64,000 nt of DNA, taken from the NCBI GenBank assembly GCA_009599575.1, contig VWND01000086.1, positions 168,003-232,002 on the forward strand, read 5' to 3'. This document shows, piece after piece, positions 11,283 through 24,300 of this stretch. The stretch is from Blumeriella jaapii. Lineage: Eukaryota > Ascomycota > Leotiomycetes > Helotiales > Drepanopezizaceae. Positions within the stretch are counted from its first letter, which is position 1. Each line of letters opens with the position of its first letter. The notes beneath the pieces were generated by a model. That model searched no databases. It worked only from the letters and a program-made list of their open reading frames with translations, and was not told the DNA's origin. Made by a program: the position numbers and the translations under genes.

Positions 11283-13622
11283 GATGGCTTCTTCCGAACC
11301 TCAAGTGCTGCAGCGAGATGCAAGAGCGTGACTGGAGGGGACGAAAAACACACATCCAGCCGTGGAAATGCTGACAGAAGGCAGCCCGTCCTCTACTTGT
11401 ATTCCATCGTCCACGAGTACCGACTTTCAGAGCCGCGTTCCTTGTCGCCGGACCCAGTAGAGCACCTCCTACTTCTAGCGTTGACCCGCGTGACAATCTT
11501 CCCAAGCAATCTGTGTACATTCGGAAGCGAGCTCGCTTCGAGATTGCCCAACTCCTGTCTAAAGCGTGGACATTGGAACCAACTGCCACCACGACGAGCT
11601 ACCGAATGGTAGCCACTCTGGTCGATCGCCATGCCAGGGCCCTTGAGCTTTACCCAGCACGAGTTTCGGACGATCCGTCTGTCTCTACCGTACGGTCTCA
11701 TATCGTCTGAAAGAACTCACGCCCCCGATATTGAACATCGCTGACGAACACTCCTTTGGATAGGCTCGCAATCTCCCGTAATAGCCCATTTTGGGCAGGC
11801 TGGACGAAAAGACGAAGTCCGAATCATGCACAGGTTCCGGAAAAGGCCGATGGGAGGGAAGCTTGCGCTCCCTGGTCCCCCCGTCTTCTTCTTCCAACAA
11901 TGGAGCACCCGGTTCGGTCCGTTGACGGAGTTTTGGCCTCATTTCTCCAGTTAAGTGGAGATCCATGGGCCACGCGAAAGACATCTCCCCCCCCTTGTCT
12001 GCAGGAATCTTGACTCGCGCGGTGTAAGCTACTGTACAGCATGTGTACTGTAAAGCTTCTGACGTGCCCAAAGTCCATCTTGGCCAAATGGTTTGCGCGG
12101 TATTGACTTTCCGCATCTGAAGAATGCACCGTAACGAGGTTACTTGGATGTTTATACTTGTCCAACCTCCAACCAAGCAAGCACGCTAAACCCAAGATCG
12201 CCCAACGCGTCATCTGCGTAGGTAGAAAAGCAAAGAACGCCTCGAAAGCATTGTCACAAACAAACTCTGCTATCGGATCGGTAAAGGCAATCAAAACAAC
12301 AGAATCAACAAAAAACAAGAACAACAAAAATAAAGGGGGGGGGGGGGGGGGTTCCATCTCTTCGAAATCCTCAGGCCCAGAATCCTAGCGGTCTGGGAGC
12401 GGGTCACGTTATCGACGCAAGTCCATGCATGATGCATTTCGGATGCGACGCAAGAGCTCTACAGTCCATACATACATACATACATACAGTACTACACAGA
12501 TACTGTACATACATATGTACTGTGTACAGTATCCCGTGCTCGTGACCAGGCCGCGTGCCGAAGTCTGAACAAGAATCAACGATCGAGAGATACCCAAGTA
12601 AACATCTAAACCCAAAAACCGTACATACAGTACATACAGTACAGTACATACAGTACATACAGCACGTACAGTACATGCCCTTTTCGAAGCCGCAAATTGA
12701 CCGACACCCTTTCCAGGATACATACATACAGTACAGTACAACACAACAAACCGCGCTACAGTACACGAGAGCCCACACCCAAAATGGACGATCGGATTCT
12801 CTTCTACGAACTGACTGTACTGTACCGTACTGTACCGTAGTGTAGATAAGCTTCTTGACTGGTCGGTCCTTGGGGGGTCGACGATGGCCGTCACCATCAA
12901 GATCGCGGCAACCTTCTGTGTCTCCGGCCCCTCCGCGTGCTTGAACGACTCAGAACACTGGGGTTGTAGGGATGTTCCAGTTGACGACACGTGAGTTTCA
13001 TGTGACAACTAGATCATGTGATGATAAGGTCACGTGTCAGCGATGCACTAGCGTGCGCGCACCTCTACCCCACCATGTTCCTGCACTCGCGTACCCCTCA
13101 TCACTTGCGCGGCGCAAATCCCATCTCAAACCGCTCCGCTCCGCTCCACGCACGCACCCACCCACCGTAGGCAGTCCAATCCAATCCAATTCTACGTACG
13201 GTACTGTACTGTAGGTATAGATAGGTAAATACCCAAGTACGGTAAACCCTCGTTCCATTGTGCAACTTATGTACCTACTATATACCGAGTTTCCCCATCC
13301 ATCCATGCCCCGAGAACCCCAACAGCTACTACAACAGCCAGCCAGCCGGCTCACGCATGGCTCGCTCTCTGGCTTCCTTCCATCTCCATCTAACGTCCTC
13401 TCTCTCCCTCCTATCATGACGCGCTCGAACCACAAGAATCCCACCGCAGCAGCGGTAGCATTCGCAGTAGCGGTGGCTCACGCACGCAAGAGATGAAACG
13501 AAACGCCGTTCACTCAATCCCATGTTCCCATCCCATCTTGCGAGCTCGGAAGAACGTCTAAAATATACACAAACAATAACAGTCCCCCTCCCATCTCCGA
13601 TTCCCATCCCACGCCGTGGCCA
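11283..13622. repeat. gene-free, simple-repeat-rich intergenic region
   Basis: No supported gene in 2.3 kb. It holds a run of 17 G at 12335-12351 preceded by A-rich sequence, and CATACATACATA/TACAGTACATACAGTA arrays at about 12465-12535, 12620-12675, 12718-12745 and 12815-12843. A short TACGGTACTGTACTGTAGG block lies at 13196-13216. It lies between the promoter of the esterase (minus) and the 3' end of FAS alpha (minus). Confidence 0.7.
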
Positions 13623-16600
13623 CTAGAAGGACGCCACGGCAATAGCGATAGCCTGACTATCCGAATGCGAGATGGAGATGCTGATTTCCTTCACACCTGC
13701 CTTCTTCGCCGACGCGGCGGCCGCACCGTGGAGCTACAACATGTCAGTTTCCACCGTCATTCGTGTGGGCGAGATGCAAAGAGACTTACAGTCACAATCG
13801 GCGCACCCTTCTCATTGTTAATGATCTCAATCTCCTTCAATGGTGCACCCGCACCCTTACTCTCCACGCCCAGCGACTTGAACACGGCTTCCTTCGCACT
13901 CCATTTCCCTGCAAATGACGATTGCGGGCTCGGTGCCTGGAAACAGTAAGCACGCTCCGCAGTCGTGAAGTTGCGCTCGAGGAAGGTTTCGTTCTCAATG
14001 TTGATGGCAGAGATGTCCTCGACGTCGACACCGACTTTGTTACCGGCGGTCGCCGCGCCCTTGGCCAAGGATTCGACCATCTGCTTCGTAGCTTCCGTTT
14101 TGGCCTTGTTGACAGGCTGCTTGGCGAAATTGGGCGCGTAGGTCAGGGTCGATGTCTTCTTGTCCAGTGAAACGCGGGCTTCGGGGTTGAGGAAGACTTC
14201 GCCTTGTTGATCGTCGGTGTAGGGAGAGTGGGTCTTGGCGACGAAGATGGTGTTGGAGATCATGCCATTGTGGAAGTATCGGTAGGTCTTCTTCTGTCTG
14301 GCTTCGACCTTGGCACAGTATGTAGCGTAGGCAGCCTCGTCAAGGGTAGCGAAGAGGTACTTGGGGTGGATGCCAATCGCCTGCGCTCCTTTCTGTCCGA
14401 AACCGAAGGAGGTGACCGAGAAGGCCTTGACACCATCGGTTTGGATGCTTCGGTTGGGGTAAACGATGTAGTCGAACTTCTCCATTACCTGATCAACGTT
14501 GTCGGCATTTCTGTTACCCGGAACCAAGCCAGTGTTCAGGACTTGCAAACATCCGTTCATCATCCATGCACCGGCAGCACCCTTAGGGTGACCGGTCAAG
14601 TACTTCTGGAAGATACCAAGAACCGCGTTACCCTTCTTTCGGCCGAGATGCTTCAGCTGTTGACAGATGACAGAAGACTCGTTCTTGTCGTTAGCCACAG
14701 TCGACGTGCCATGGAAGGAAGCAACATCAAGGTCATCGATCGTAAGACCCCAGGTCGCGAGAGCACCGCGGAGAGGTGCAATGGAAGGATCCTTCTTCCA
14801 GAATGTGTTTCCGAGGCTGTTGAGCACTTCCCGCTCTTGGCGGGCAGCTTCGCGCTCGATGTGGAGAGCACGATCTTGCGCGTACTCAGACTCGTTGAAT
14901 TCCTGACCTTGTGCCTTCATGGCGTCGATTTCTTCGTGAAGGTACTCCAGCTCAGACTCTTGCCATTGCTTGATGTTCTTCTTTCGGAGCTCAACCTGGC
15001 GGCGACGGTACTTGATGTCAAGAAGAGGCGATGGGAACTTGCTGGGGGCCTCGCGGGCAGTCGTGAGCACACCTTGACCAGGCGCAGGCACAGACCGGCC
15101 AATCTTGTCGGTAGCAGTGGTAGTAAGACCCAGAATGCCATAGATGGGAACACCCATGTCGAGAGCAAGTTTGGCAGTCATGATGACTTGCATACCACAG
15201 CCTTGGGATTCCATGAAACCGTTCCTGGTGGTGGTGGTCGGACGAGACATCTCGGCGGGTGTACGACCGTGGGCGAGCTCATCCACGGCGTTGCTGGTGG
15301 CCTTCATGTTGGCGAATTCGTAAGAGCCTTCTTCTTGGAAATCATCGAAACCACCGACGAAGCAGACACGAGCCTTGCCCTCCACAATGGTCTCGTAACC
15401 GATATCGACGGACTCGACGGCTGTGGCACAAGCACCAACCGGGGTCTTGATGGGTCCAGTAGACGACAGCAACAACATGTTGACCCACGCACTCATGGTG
15501 TTGATGAAAGACTCTTGCAGAATGTCCTTTTGGAGTGGTTTATCCAAGAAACGATCCTTGTACATGCCTCTGAGGGCGTGTGTGCCACCAATACCAGAGC
15601 CAATGCAGTTTCCGACTTCTGAAATGTGGACATACTTGTAGAACTCGTATGGATCCGTGATCCCAGATGCAAGTAGAGATTCGACAGTGCAGACAAGAAC
15701 AAACAGGGTGACTGGGTCGACTTGCGAGATGATGTCGTCGGGGATACCGTAGTTCTTGGCGTTCCACCCAGTGGGGATCTGTCCGGCAACGAGACGGTCG
15801 AATTGCAGGGCCTTGGGGATGAGAAGAGTAGCACCCTTCCTCATGCGCACAATGTACTCGCCAGACTCGGGAATCTCAAAGATTTCAGCCTTGTCGCCGT
15901 GCTCGCGTTGGAACTCCTCTGCAGTCTCCTTCGAAGTCTCGAATGGCTCGAGGTCTTCTTGGATGACAACCTCTTGAAGAAGTTGCTTCTTGTTGGGGTC
16001 GTATCCCTTGAAGAGTTCGGGCTCGATCAGACGGATTCCGGAGTGTTCAAGAATGTGCTTCTCGTATTTGCCCTTGATGTCCTTGTCGTCGACGGGCTCC
16101 CCGGTCTTTGCATCCACCCATCCGGCATATTGCTTGCCCTTGATAGGTCCGTTGTGGTTCTTGATGAGACCCATGATCCAAGCCATCTCCACACAACCTT
16201 CGAGGGAAAACTTTCCGTGTGCTTCCATCTCCCATCTCGTGCGGGAGTTACCCCAAGGGCCGACTTCCGCGAAACCAGTCACAACAACGACCTTCTCAAG
16301 ATCAACCATCCCCCTGAGGTTCTCGTTGAGTGGTTCAATGTCTTTCTCCCAGTCTGGAAGAGCCGGGAACTCAAACTTGATGTTGGCACGGGGCTCGATG
16401 GTGACCTTTTTGTAGAGGGCTTCGCTGTCGTCTCCATTGATGACCTTGTTCTCAATGGCGGTTTCCTTGGTGACAGCTCGTCTGACTTCACTGGTCTCCA
16501 TGATGTCCTGTCGCAGCTTGGTCATCAAGTCCTTGAGATCCGGGATGAATTGCAATCCCCCGTTCAGGTCAGCGAAGACAGGCTCGGATTGGCAAAGATC

Positions 16601-19308
16601 GACAACGGCGGGTGACATGAGGCCCAGGAGGTTGAAAGCCATCTCCTGTTGAGAGAAGGTACGCACGCCATAGGCCTCGACGCCTTCAGCAACAATGTTG
16701 TTGCCAGACATGAGGCCGGTACCACGAGTCCATCCAATGACCGCACCACAGATGCTGAGGAAGTTGCCCCAGTTCTCGGAATGCCATCTGTTGAACAGCG
16801 TCTCCAAGCCCAACTTCGACTCGGCGTAGAGACCATCATTTCCGAACGTTCCGTGATTGGGAGACAGAGGGAGAACAACCTGCGCAGGTCTGGTCTCAAA
16901 GCCACGCTCTGCCTTTTGGGACTTGACGCATCCGAGCATACGGATGAGGTTGGTCAGCATGATACGGTGAGCAAGCTCCGATTTGGAATCAATGCTGTCA
17001 ATCTCGCGACCATTTTCCGGGATGGCAGCGAAAGGAACAATAAAGTCAAGATCCCACCCGAGTCCTTTCTTGGTGTCGTAGATGTATTCGATCAAGGCCT
17101 CCACATCTTGCTTGCTGCCCTGGTTGAAGGGCACCACGATGAGTTGAGAGCCTCGAGAACCGAAGCGAGAGTACATGGATTGATAGTACTCGGTGACTTC
17201 ACGAGAAAATCGACTGGTCGTCACGACCACTTTGGCCCCTCCACTGATCAGTCCTTGCAGAACGTCGGCGCCGATGGAACCGGCACCGGCGCCAGTCATC
17301 AGCACGTTCTTGCCCTGGAAAGTAACACCGTTCTTGGCAGCTGTCACCAAGCCGTCGATGTAGAGACCCGTAAGCTTCTTGCTGTATTCCCATCCGTGCT
17401 CGTCCTTCCTCTTGAGGTGCAAGAATGGGATTGTCTCTACCTTGCCGTCCTTCGTGCGAGGGTTTCGCACCTTCTTGACACCATTGATCTTGCTGTTTCC
17501 GTTCTCCTTGGGAATGATTTGGCCTTCGCTCATGGCAAGAGAGCGGATGACATCGCCATAAAGAGCCTTGATCTGGAGCTGAGATGACTTTGACAGCTTG
17601 TGCTGTTGCTTGATGAGCTTGTAAATGCGGCTGAGATCGTTCTGAACCTTGGTTCGATTGCCGTATTCGGAGATCTTGCCTCCATCGGCCATCTCACGCA
17701 CATAGTGCTCAAGCTTCCGAGCACTTGTACGGGGAACTTCGGCGTAAGCCAGATTTCCGCGGGCATCGATGGTTGTGTGAGGCCCAGTTGGGATTGCGAC
17801 ATCCTTGTAACAGGGAGCCGCGTCCAAAACGTCTCTGCAATTCTCGATAAGCTGCTGACCGAGTTCCTTGGCCAATTGATATGTCTCGCCGCGCTCGGTG
17901 GGGCAGTTGTCGATGTGGTATTGCATGAACTCGAGGAGCGTGGGATTCGAGCGGTTCATGATGCGAATGCACTGACTGACAATCTCACGGTCGACAGCCT
18001 TGAGGCGGCCGAAAATGATGTCGTAGAACATCGTCAGCGCATCTTGACGAGCCCAGTTCCAGGATGAATCGTAGACACGGGCTTTGAGAGGGGTGAAGCT
18101 GGGCTCTATACCAGCAGCGTAAAAATCTCCGTGTTCGATGTTCCAGAGATCCAGTTGCGCCTGCAGAGCTGATTGCGATTCTTGCGAGCCGATGAACGCC
18201 TTCTCGCCCGCTCGCAAGTCCATCTTCAGATATCTGGCGAACAGCTCCAGCTGTTGCTTGAAAAGGGCTCTTTGGTCCTTGGTCAAAGCATCAATTGCAG
18301 CTGGGTCCATCATCATCCCGCCCCCACCACCACCCGCATCGCCTCCTGCGACGGGCGTCGAGAGACTGATGCCTGCATTGGTCGCGTACTTTTGGGAAAC
18401 GTCGTCCAGGAAGGCCTTGGCATCGTTCTCCGACCCCAGACGGGCCGGGGGCTCCATGGTAAGAGCCAGCAGCAGCACCCCATCCTGTCTTCCTTGGGCG
18501 AGTCCCCATCTGGTCTCTAGGTATTTTCTAGCGGACGTGATGTTAAAACCACCGGGCATTTTGGAGGAGATGAGGCGCGCGACTAGTGACGAAGACTGCT
18601 TTCCGAGCTGGCCGTTGAAGGTAGCCTGCATGGAACCTCCCAGCTCATCCAGGGGCACATCTTCTGGCTTTTCGGGGGTCGATCCAAATTCTTTGCCTAG
18701 ATCACCGAGAATTTCGTTTTGGAGAGTGGATTTCCCTGTGCAGGCGCAGGTTAGCCGGTCCACCTTCCGACTCGAGCATGGAGGTACATACCACCAACAA
18801 GATCCTTGATCGCCTTGCTCAGGGGAATCTCCAAGAGTGGTTTCTTGAGCTTCTGCGCAATCAGGGCCCGCACGATATCAATCGCGCCCACGGGCGCGTC
18901 TGGGACCTGTGCTGCCGGTCCGGCGCTCGGGGGAGGGGGAGCCGCTGCCACGGGCGCTCCGCCCGCTGCTGGCGCCGCAGCTGTGGGCGCCGCACTGGGC
19001 GCCGTCGGCTCTGGCTCGTCTTCCACCGGGTCTACATCGTAGTAGATTTCCTTTGCATCCTTGTTGTAGCACAGGATCTGTCTTTGAACGGACTTGGCCG
19101 CGTCGTACGCTTCGTACTTGGAGGCAATGGTCCGTTTGGCCATGACGCCCAGGGTATCTGCCGGACCGATCTCCACGATCCTCTCGGTCGTCTTCTCCGC
19201 CAGAATGACATCCTGCGTCTCAATCCATCTGACGGGCGAGGCAAACTGGTAGGCCAGCAGCTCGACGAGCAGCGTGTGAGCAAGCTCCTGCTCGACCTCG
19301 GGACGCAT
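13623..19308 (-). CDS. FAS2: fatty acid synthase subunit alpha
   Basis: Minus-strand exons 19308-18792, 18735-13790 and 13733-13623; the phases close for 1857 residues, the usual family length. The start [18 protein letters not shown] is the conserved fungal N-terminus, the distal part of the malonyl/palmitoyl transferase fold. An Ala/Pro linker follows. The ACP then carries the pantetheinylated serine in DLVGGKST (Ser175), restored exactly across intron 1. Next are the ketoreductase ([13 protein letters not shown]) and the ketosynthase, with Cys1275 in VGACATA, His1514 in FHGTST and His1555 in TGHPKGAAG. The C-terminal phosphopantetheinyl transferase contains GVDVEDI and [12 protein letters not shown]. 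The protein assembles with beta as a cytosolic alpha6beta6 complex making C16/C18 acyl-CoA. No frame breaks are seen. The very conserved N-terminus and full domain set indicate the primary FAS rather than a secondary-metabolite FAS. Published naming varies (FAS2/fasA). Confidence 0.97.
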
Positions 19309-20225
19309 GTTGCGGGTTCCGTCCCGACCACCGGGGCTTGGGCAATGTGCGAGGGGTGATCTCTCGAGACGATATTCGGGAGAGCGCGGGCGCGTTCAAG
19401 AATTGGACGTTTGGTCGTCGAATGGGTGTTGCAATCTGCGGACTGGGTGGTGATGGTTTCTCTCGAGCGCCTCGTGAGAGAGCGATGGCAAGTGAGAAGA
19501 CTCGAGAGTGAGTGAGAGAGGATGGAGAGAATTGAGAGGAGGGAGAAGAAGTCGGAAGTGGGAATTCGGAGTTGTTGGTGTTGTGGAATGGTGGGTGGTG
19601 GGTGGTGAGGGAGAGGGGGTGGGTGGTGAGAGAGAGAGGTGGGTGAGGTGGTTGCGAGCGAGTGATGCAAAATAATTGCCCTCGAGGCGCCCAGCTCGAG
19701 CTCCCGTCCTGTCGAATTTTTGGTTGGCGGGCGGCCTTGTTGAACCGGCATCTTTTTTTCCCTCAACGGGTTTGTGAGAGGCTAGCCACTTCTGGACTGG
19801 AGGGCGGTACCCCCCGGTCGAGGGTGTGCATTGTGCAGTATATACGGTATATACAGTATTTACAGTGTAAACGATGTACATCCTGCACTGCACATGTGTA
19901 TTTACAGTATATGTACCGTAACAGCCATGTATATCCTGCACTGTACATACAGTATCCAGTACAGCACTGTACGTACAGTAGTGTGTACTGTAGGCGAGAC
20001 GAGAAGTACATACGATAGATGAATCTTGACTTGTTCTTCACCCCCAGACCCATGTGCTTAGTACTGTAGGCCACGCACGATCGATGAATTGTGTTTACAC
20101 TACGATGCACAGTATAGTACATGCAATATCGTACATGCGTTTCACTCCGTTCCTAGGTGTACCTGCCTGCGGTGCACGCTCTATGTATTCGTGCCTCTAC
20201 AGTACTGTATGTGTGTACAGTACAG

Positions 20226-20427
20226 GCTGAGGAAAAGGAAGAGAAAGAGAAAAGGAGAGAGGTATAAAAAAAGGAAAGGAAAGGCAAAGAAGAGAGAAAG
20301 AAGAGGAAAAAGAAGGAAAAAAAGGAAAAGTAGAGAAAAAGAAAGGATGAGAAGAAATGAAATGAAGAAAAAAACAAAAGAGAAACAATCAGAAAAGAAA
20401 ACAAAAGAAAAAGAAAAAAAGACAAGC
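20226..20427. repeat. polypurine tract (A/G-rich, ~200 bases)
   Basis: The plus strand is almost entirely A and G (runs such as GGAAAAGGAAGAGAAAG), with very few pyrimidines. The open frames through it are simply low-complexity Lys/Glu/Arg or Phe/Ser/Leu strings and are not genes. It sits midway between the divergent FAS genes. Confidence 0.85.
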
Positions 20428-20995
20428 AAATAGATCCACTTTGTTTGGACGAAAATCAATTGAACCCCCATTTCCCAACAGTGGGAGAGATCATGATGTT
20501 GCTACATACTGTACATACATACGTCTGGGCTGTGGTGTAACAAGCAAGGGGGTGGGTGGTGGTGGGTAAGTACTGTACTGTACGTACCTACTGTACTTTA
20601 TGGGATTATCTTCTGTGCTGTAGAAGGCAGCATGTACAGTATGTCCTGTGTGTACTATATGTGTGTAATTCATATTCTGTATGTATAATATGTACAGTAC
20701 AGTACTACTTACAGTATGTATTGTACTGCACTACTGTACTGTATGTACTCCTCGAGAGCCGCCGTCGAGCCTCTGTCTGTCTGCCCGCCCGCCCCGCCCC
20801 ACATGGACCCGGCCGGCCCCATCGACGCCCAACATTTCAGGATGCCGGCTAGCGCCAAGCCGGGGTTTTTTTTTGGCGAGCGCTCGTTGAGATTTCCACC
20901 TCGAGCACAGAGAGAGAGAGGCAGAGAACCTCCATCCTCACCACAAGACTCCATATACCCCCAATCGATCCCCGCGCCATCTTCAACATACACCC

Positions 20996-21070
20996 TTGCT
21001 CCTCTCCTCTCTCCTCTCTTCTCTCCTCTTTTCTCCTCTCCTCTCCTCTCCTCGCTCCTCTCTCCACCAA
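20996..21070. repeat. CT-rich tract upstream of FAS beta
   Basis: Imperfect CTCCTCTCCTCT repeats about 300 bases before the FAS beta start codon. Pyrimidine tracts just upstream of transcription start sites are common in highly expressed filamentous-fungal genes; the role here is inferred. Confidence 0.6.
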
Positions 21071-21365
21071 CTCGGCCGCTTCACTCTTCCTTTCTCTCGG
21101 CCAATTCCCCCGACCACCAAGATTTGGGAGCAATTCCACCACCCTGTGCGCCTGGCCTGCTGCTTCATATTCGCGCCCTGGTCCACTCCGGCTCTTCATT
21201 GAGTATCGGGAGACTTGGTGAAGAGGTCAGTCAGTAAGTAACCTTTGCATGCCTGGATCGTGGCCCTCCCCCATCGTTCGGGAAAGACGGCGGCCAGCAT
21301 TGACTGACCAACCCCGCGGCCACCAGACGCCACGCGGAAGAGACACCTCCCCAGAGCTCCCCATC

Positions 21366-24300
21366 ATGTACGGGACGTCCACCGGCCCTCAAACGGGCGT
21401 CTCGACGCCCCGATCCTCCTCCTCGCTCCGCCCACTGGTCCTCAAACATGGCTCGCTCGAGCACTCCTTCTTGATACCCACCATTCTCCATTTCCACGCC
21501 GCGCAGATCAGTGAGCGTTTCCTGGCCTCCCTGCCAGCCCCCACAGACGAGTTGGCCCAGGACGACGAGCCGTCGTCCGTGGCAGAACTGGTCGCGAGAT
21601 ATCTCGGCTTCGTGGCACAGGATGTCGACGAGGGCGAGGACGATGCCCAAGGCTCCTACGAGGCCGTGCTGACGCTGGTCCTGAACGAGTTTGAACGAGC
21701 CTTCCTCCGAGGGAACGAAGTCCATGCCTTGGCCGCCAGTCTCCCCGGAATCACGGCCAAGAAGCTCGAGGTGGTGCGGAGTTACTATGCGGCGCGTGCG
21801 GCGTCTGGTCGATCCATCCGGCCGCACGAGTCGGCGCTTTCTCGCGCCGCCGACGAAGAGGCGACGATCTACAGCATCTTTGGCGGCCAAGGAAACATCG
21901 AGGAGTACTTTGACGAGCTCCGGGAGCTGTACACGACCTACCCGTCCTTCGTAGAGGAGCTGATTGTGTCTGCCGCCGAGCTGTTGCAATCTCTGTCGCG
22001 AGACCCGCGAGCCGAAAAGCTCTACTCCAAAGGTCTGGATGTCATGACATGGCTCCACGACCCCGAGGCCACTCCTGACGTCGATTACATGGTATCCGCG
22101 CCCGTCAGTTTCCCCCTGATCGGTCTGGTGCAGCTCGCCCATTATGTGGTGACGTGTAAGGTGCTCGGTCTCACGCCAGGGCAATTCCGGGAGCGAATCC
22201 GCGGCAGCACCGGTCACTCGCAGGGCATTGTGTTGGCGGCTGCCACGGCTGCCGCCGATTCGTGGGAGTCCTTCGACGAAATTGCCATCTCGACGGTGAC
22301 CATTCTGTTCTGGATCGGCTCTCGCAGTCAGCAAGCATATCCGCGAACCTCCTTGGCCCCCTCCATCCTGCAAGACTCGGTCGAAAACGGAGAGGGGGTG
22401 CCGACGCCCATGTTGAGCATTCGAGATTTGTCACAGGCCCAAGTCCAGGAGCATATTGATGCTACCAATCAATATCTCCCCGAGGATCGACACATCTCGA
22501 TTTCTCTCATCAACAGTGCCCGCAATCTGGTCGTCACCGGACCCCCCATCTCGCTCTATGGCCTGAACTTGCAACTCCGCAAGGTCAAGGCCCCCACCGG
22601 TCTGGACCAGACCAGAATCCCGTTCACAGAGCGCAAAGTCCGCTTCGTCAACCGATTCCTGCCCATCACGTCTCCCTTCCACAGCAAGTACCTGGCCGAG
22701 GCGACGGCCCACATCGACGAGGATCTCAAGGACATCGTGATCTCCAGCACGGATCTCGCCATCCCGGTCTTTGATACCAACACCGGGAAGGATCTTCGGG
22801 AGGAGGTTACCGGAAACATCGTACCAACGCTCATCCGACTGATCACCCACGACCCGGTCAACTGGGAGAAGGCGACCATTTTCCCTGGTGCAACTCACGT
22901 GCTGGATTTTGGCCCTGGGGGGATCTCTGGTCTGGGGGTTTTGACCAGTCGCAACAAGGACGGAACGGGCGTGCGTGTCATTTTGGCTGGCTCCATCGAC
23001 GGGACTGTTCCGGAAGTCGGATACAAGCCTGAACTCTTTGATCGCGATGAAGAGCATGCCGTGAAGTACGCGGTCGACTGGGTCAAGGAACACGGCCCAC
23101 GCCTCATCAAGACCTCGACCGGTGAAACCTACGTGGACACCAAGATGTCTCGACTGCTGGGTGTTCCGCCCATCATGGTTGCCGGTATGACGCCTTGCAC
23201 GGTTCAGTGGGACTTTGTGGCCGCCACCATGAACGCTGGCTACCAAATTGAACTGGCCGGCGGCGGCTACTACGACGCCAAGACCATGACCACCGCCCTG
23301 AGGAAGATTGAGGAGGCCATTCCCGCCGGACGTGGCATCACCATCAACTTGATCTACATCAACCCCCGGGCCATGCAGTGGCAGATTCCTCTCGTGGGCC
23401 AACTGCGTGCCGAGGGAGTTCCCATCGAGGGTCTGACCATTGGCGCTGGTGTTCCCTCCATCGAAGTGGCTACAGAATACATCGAGACCCTCGGACTCAA
23501 ACACATTTCATTCAAGCCAGGGTCCGGAGATGCTATCCAGGCCGTGATCAACATTGCCAAGGCCAATCCGACATTCCCAGTCATTCTGCAGTGGACGGGC
23601 GGACGTGGCGGTGGTCACCACTCTTTCGAAGATTTCCATCAGCCCATTCTCCAGATGTACGGCCGCATCCGAAGATGCGACAACATCATTCTCGTCGCCG
23701 GCAGTGGTTTCGGTGGCTCTGAAGATACCTACCCGTACCTCACCGGTGCCTGGTCGGCCCAATACGGTTGCCCGCCAATGCCTTTCGATGGATGCCTTTT
23801 TGGAAGCAGAATGATGACTGCGAAAGAAGCACACACCAGCAAGAACGCCAAGAAGGCTATCACCGAGGCCGAGGGTGTGGATGACGCTCAATGGGAACAG
23901 ACTTACAAGGGCCCTGCCGGTGGAGTCATCACTGTTCGTTCCGAAATGGGCGAGCCCATCCACAAACTGGCCACCCGCGGTGTCAAATTCTGGGCCGAGA
24001 TGGACCAGAAGATCTTCAGTCTGCCCAAGGAGAAGCGTGTTCCTGAGTTGAAGAAGAACCGTGACTACATCATCAAGAAGCTCAATGATGATTTCCAAAA
24101 GGTCTGGTTCGGTCGCAACAAGGAGGGTGAAGCCGTTGACCTAGAGGATATGACCTACGGAGAGGTGGTGCGCCGCATGGTGGACCTGATGTACGTTCAG
24201 CACGAGGCGCGCTGGATCGACAAATCTTACGAGAAGCTTACCGGTGATTTCATCCGCCGCGTGGAAGAGCGTTTCACCACCGGAGCCGGGAACCCTTCTC

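Larger units (their letters stand above)
19309..21365. promoter_or_regulatory. shared divergent intergenic region of the FAS alpha and beta genes
   Basis: 2,057 bases separate the two divergent start codons, so regulatory input to both FAS genes should lie here. Next to FAS alpha is a strand-asymmetric GA/GGTGGT-rich leader (19440-19660). In the middle are TACTGTAC-type arrays (about 19843-20000, 20060-20235, 20505-20755) and a ~200-base almost pure purine tract (20226-20427). Next to FAS beta is a CT-rich tract (about 20996-21070) and a CCAAT box near 21100. The bidirectional role is inferred from gene arrangement; no specific transcription-factor site is claimed. Confidence 0.6.

Noticed and set aside
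14204..17587. Long plus-strand open frames (up to 472 codons) opposite FAS alpha
   Set aside because: They are antisense shadows of a strongly codon-biased gene; no motifs or splice logic of their own.
20153..20471. Lys/Glu-rich and Phe/Ser/Leu-rich open frames
   Set aside because: They are translations of the polypurine tract and its complement.
22431..24098. Long minus-strand open frames opposite FAS beta
   Set aside because: Antisense shadows with low-complexity or unfamiliar sequence, fully overlapping a verified domain-rich gene.
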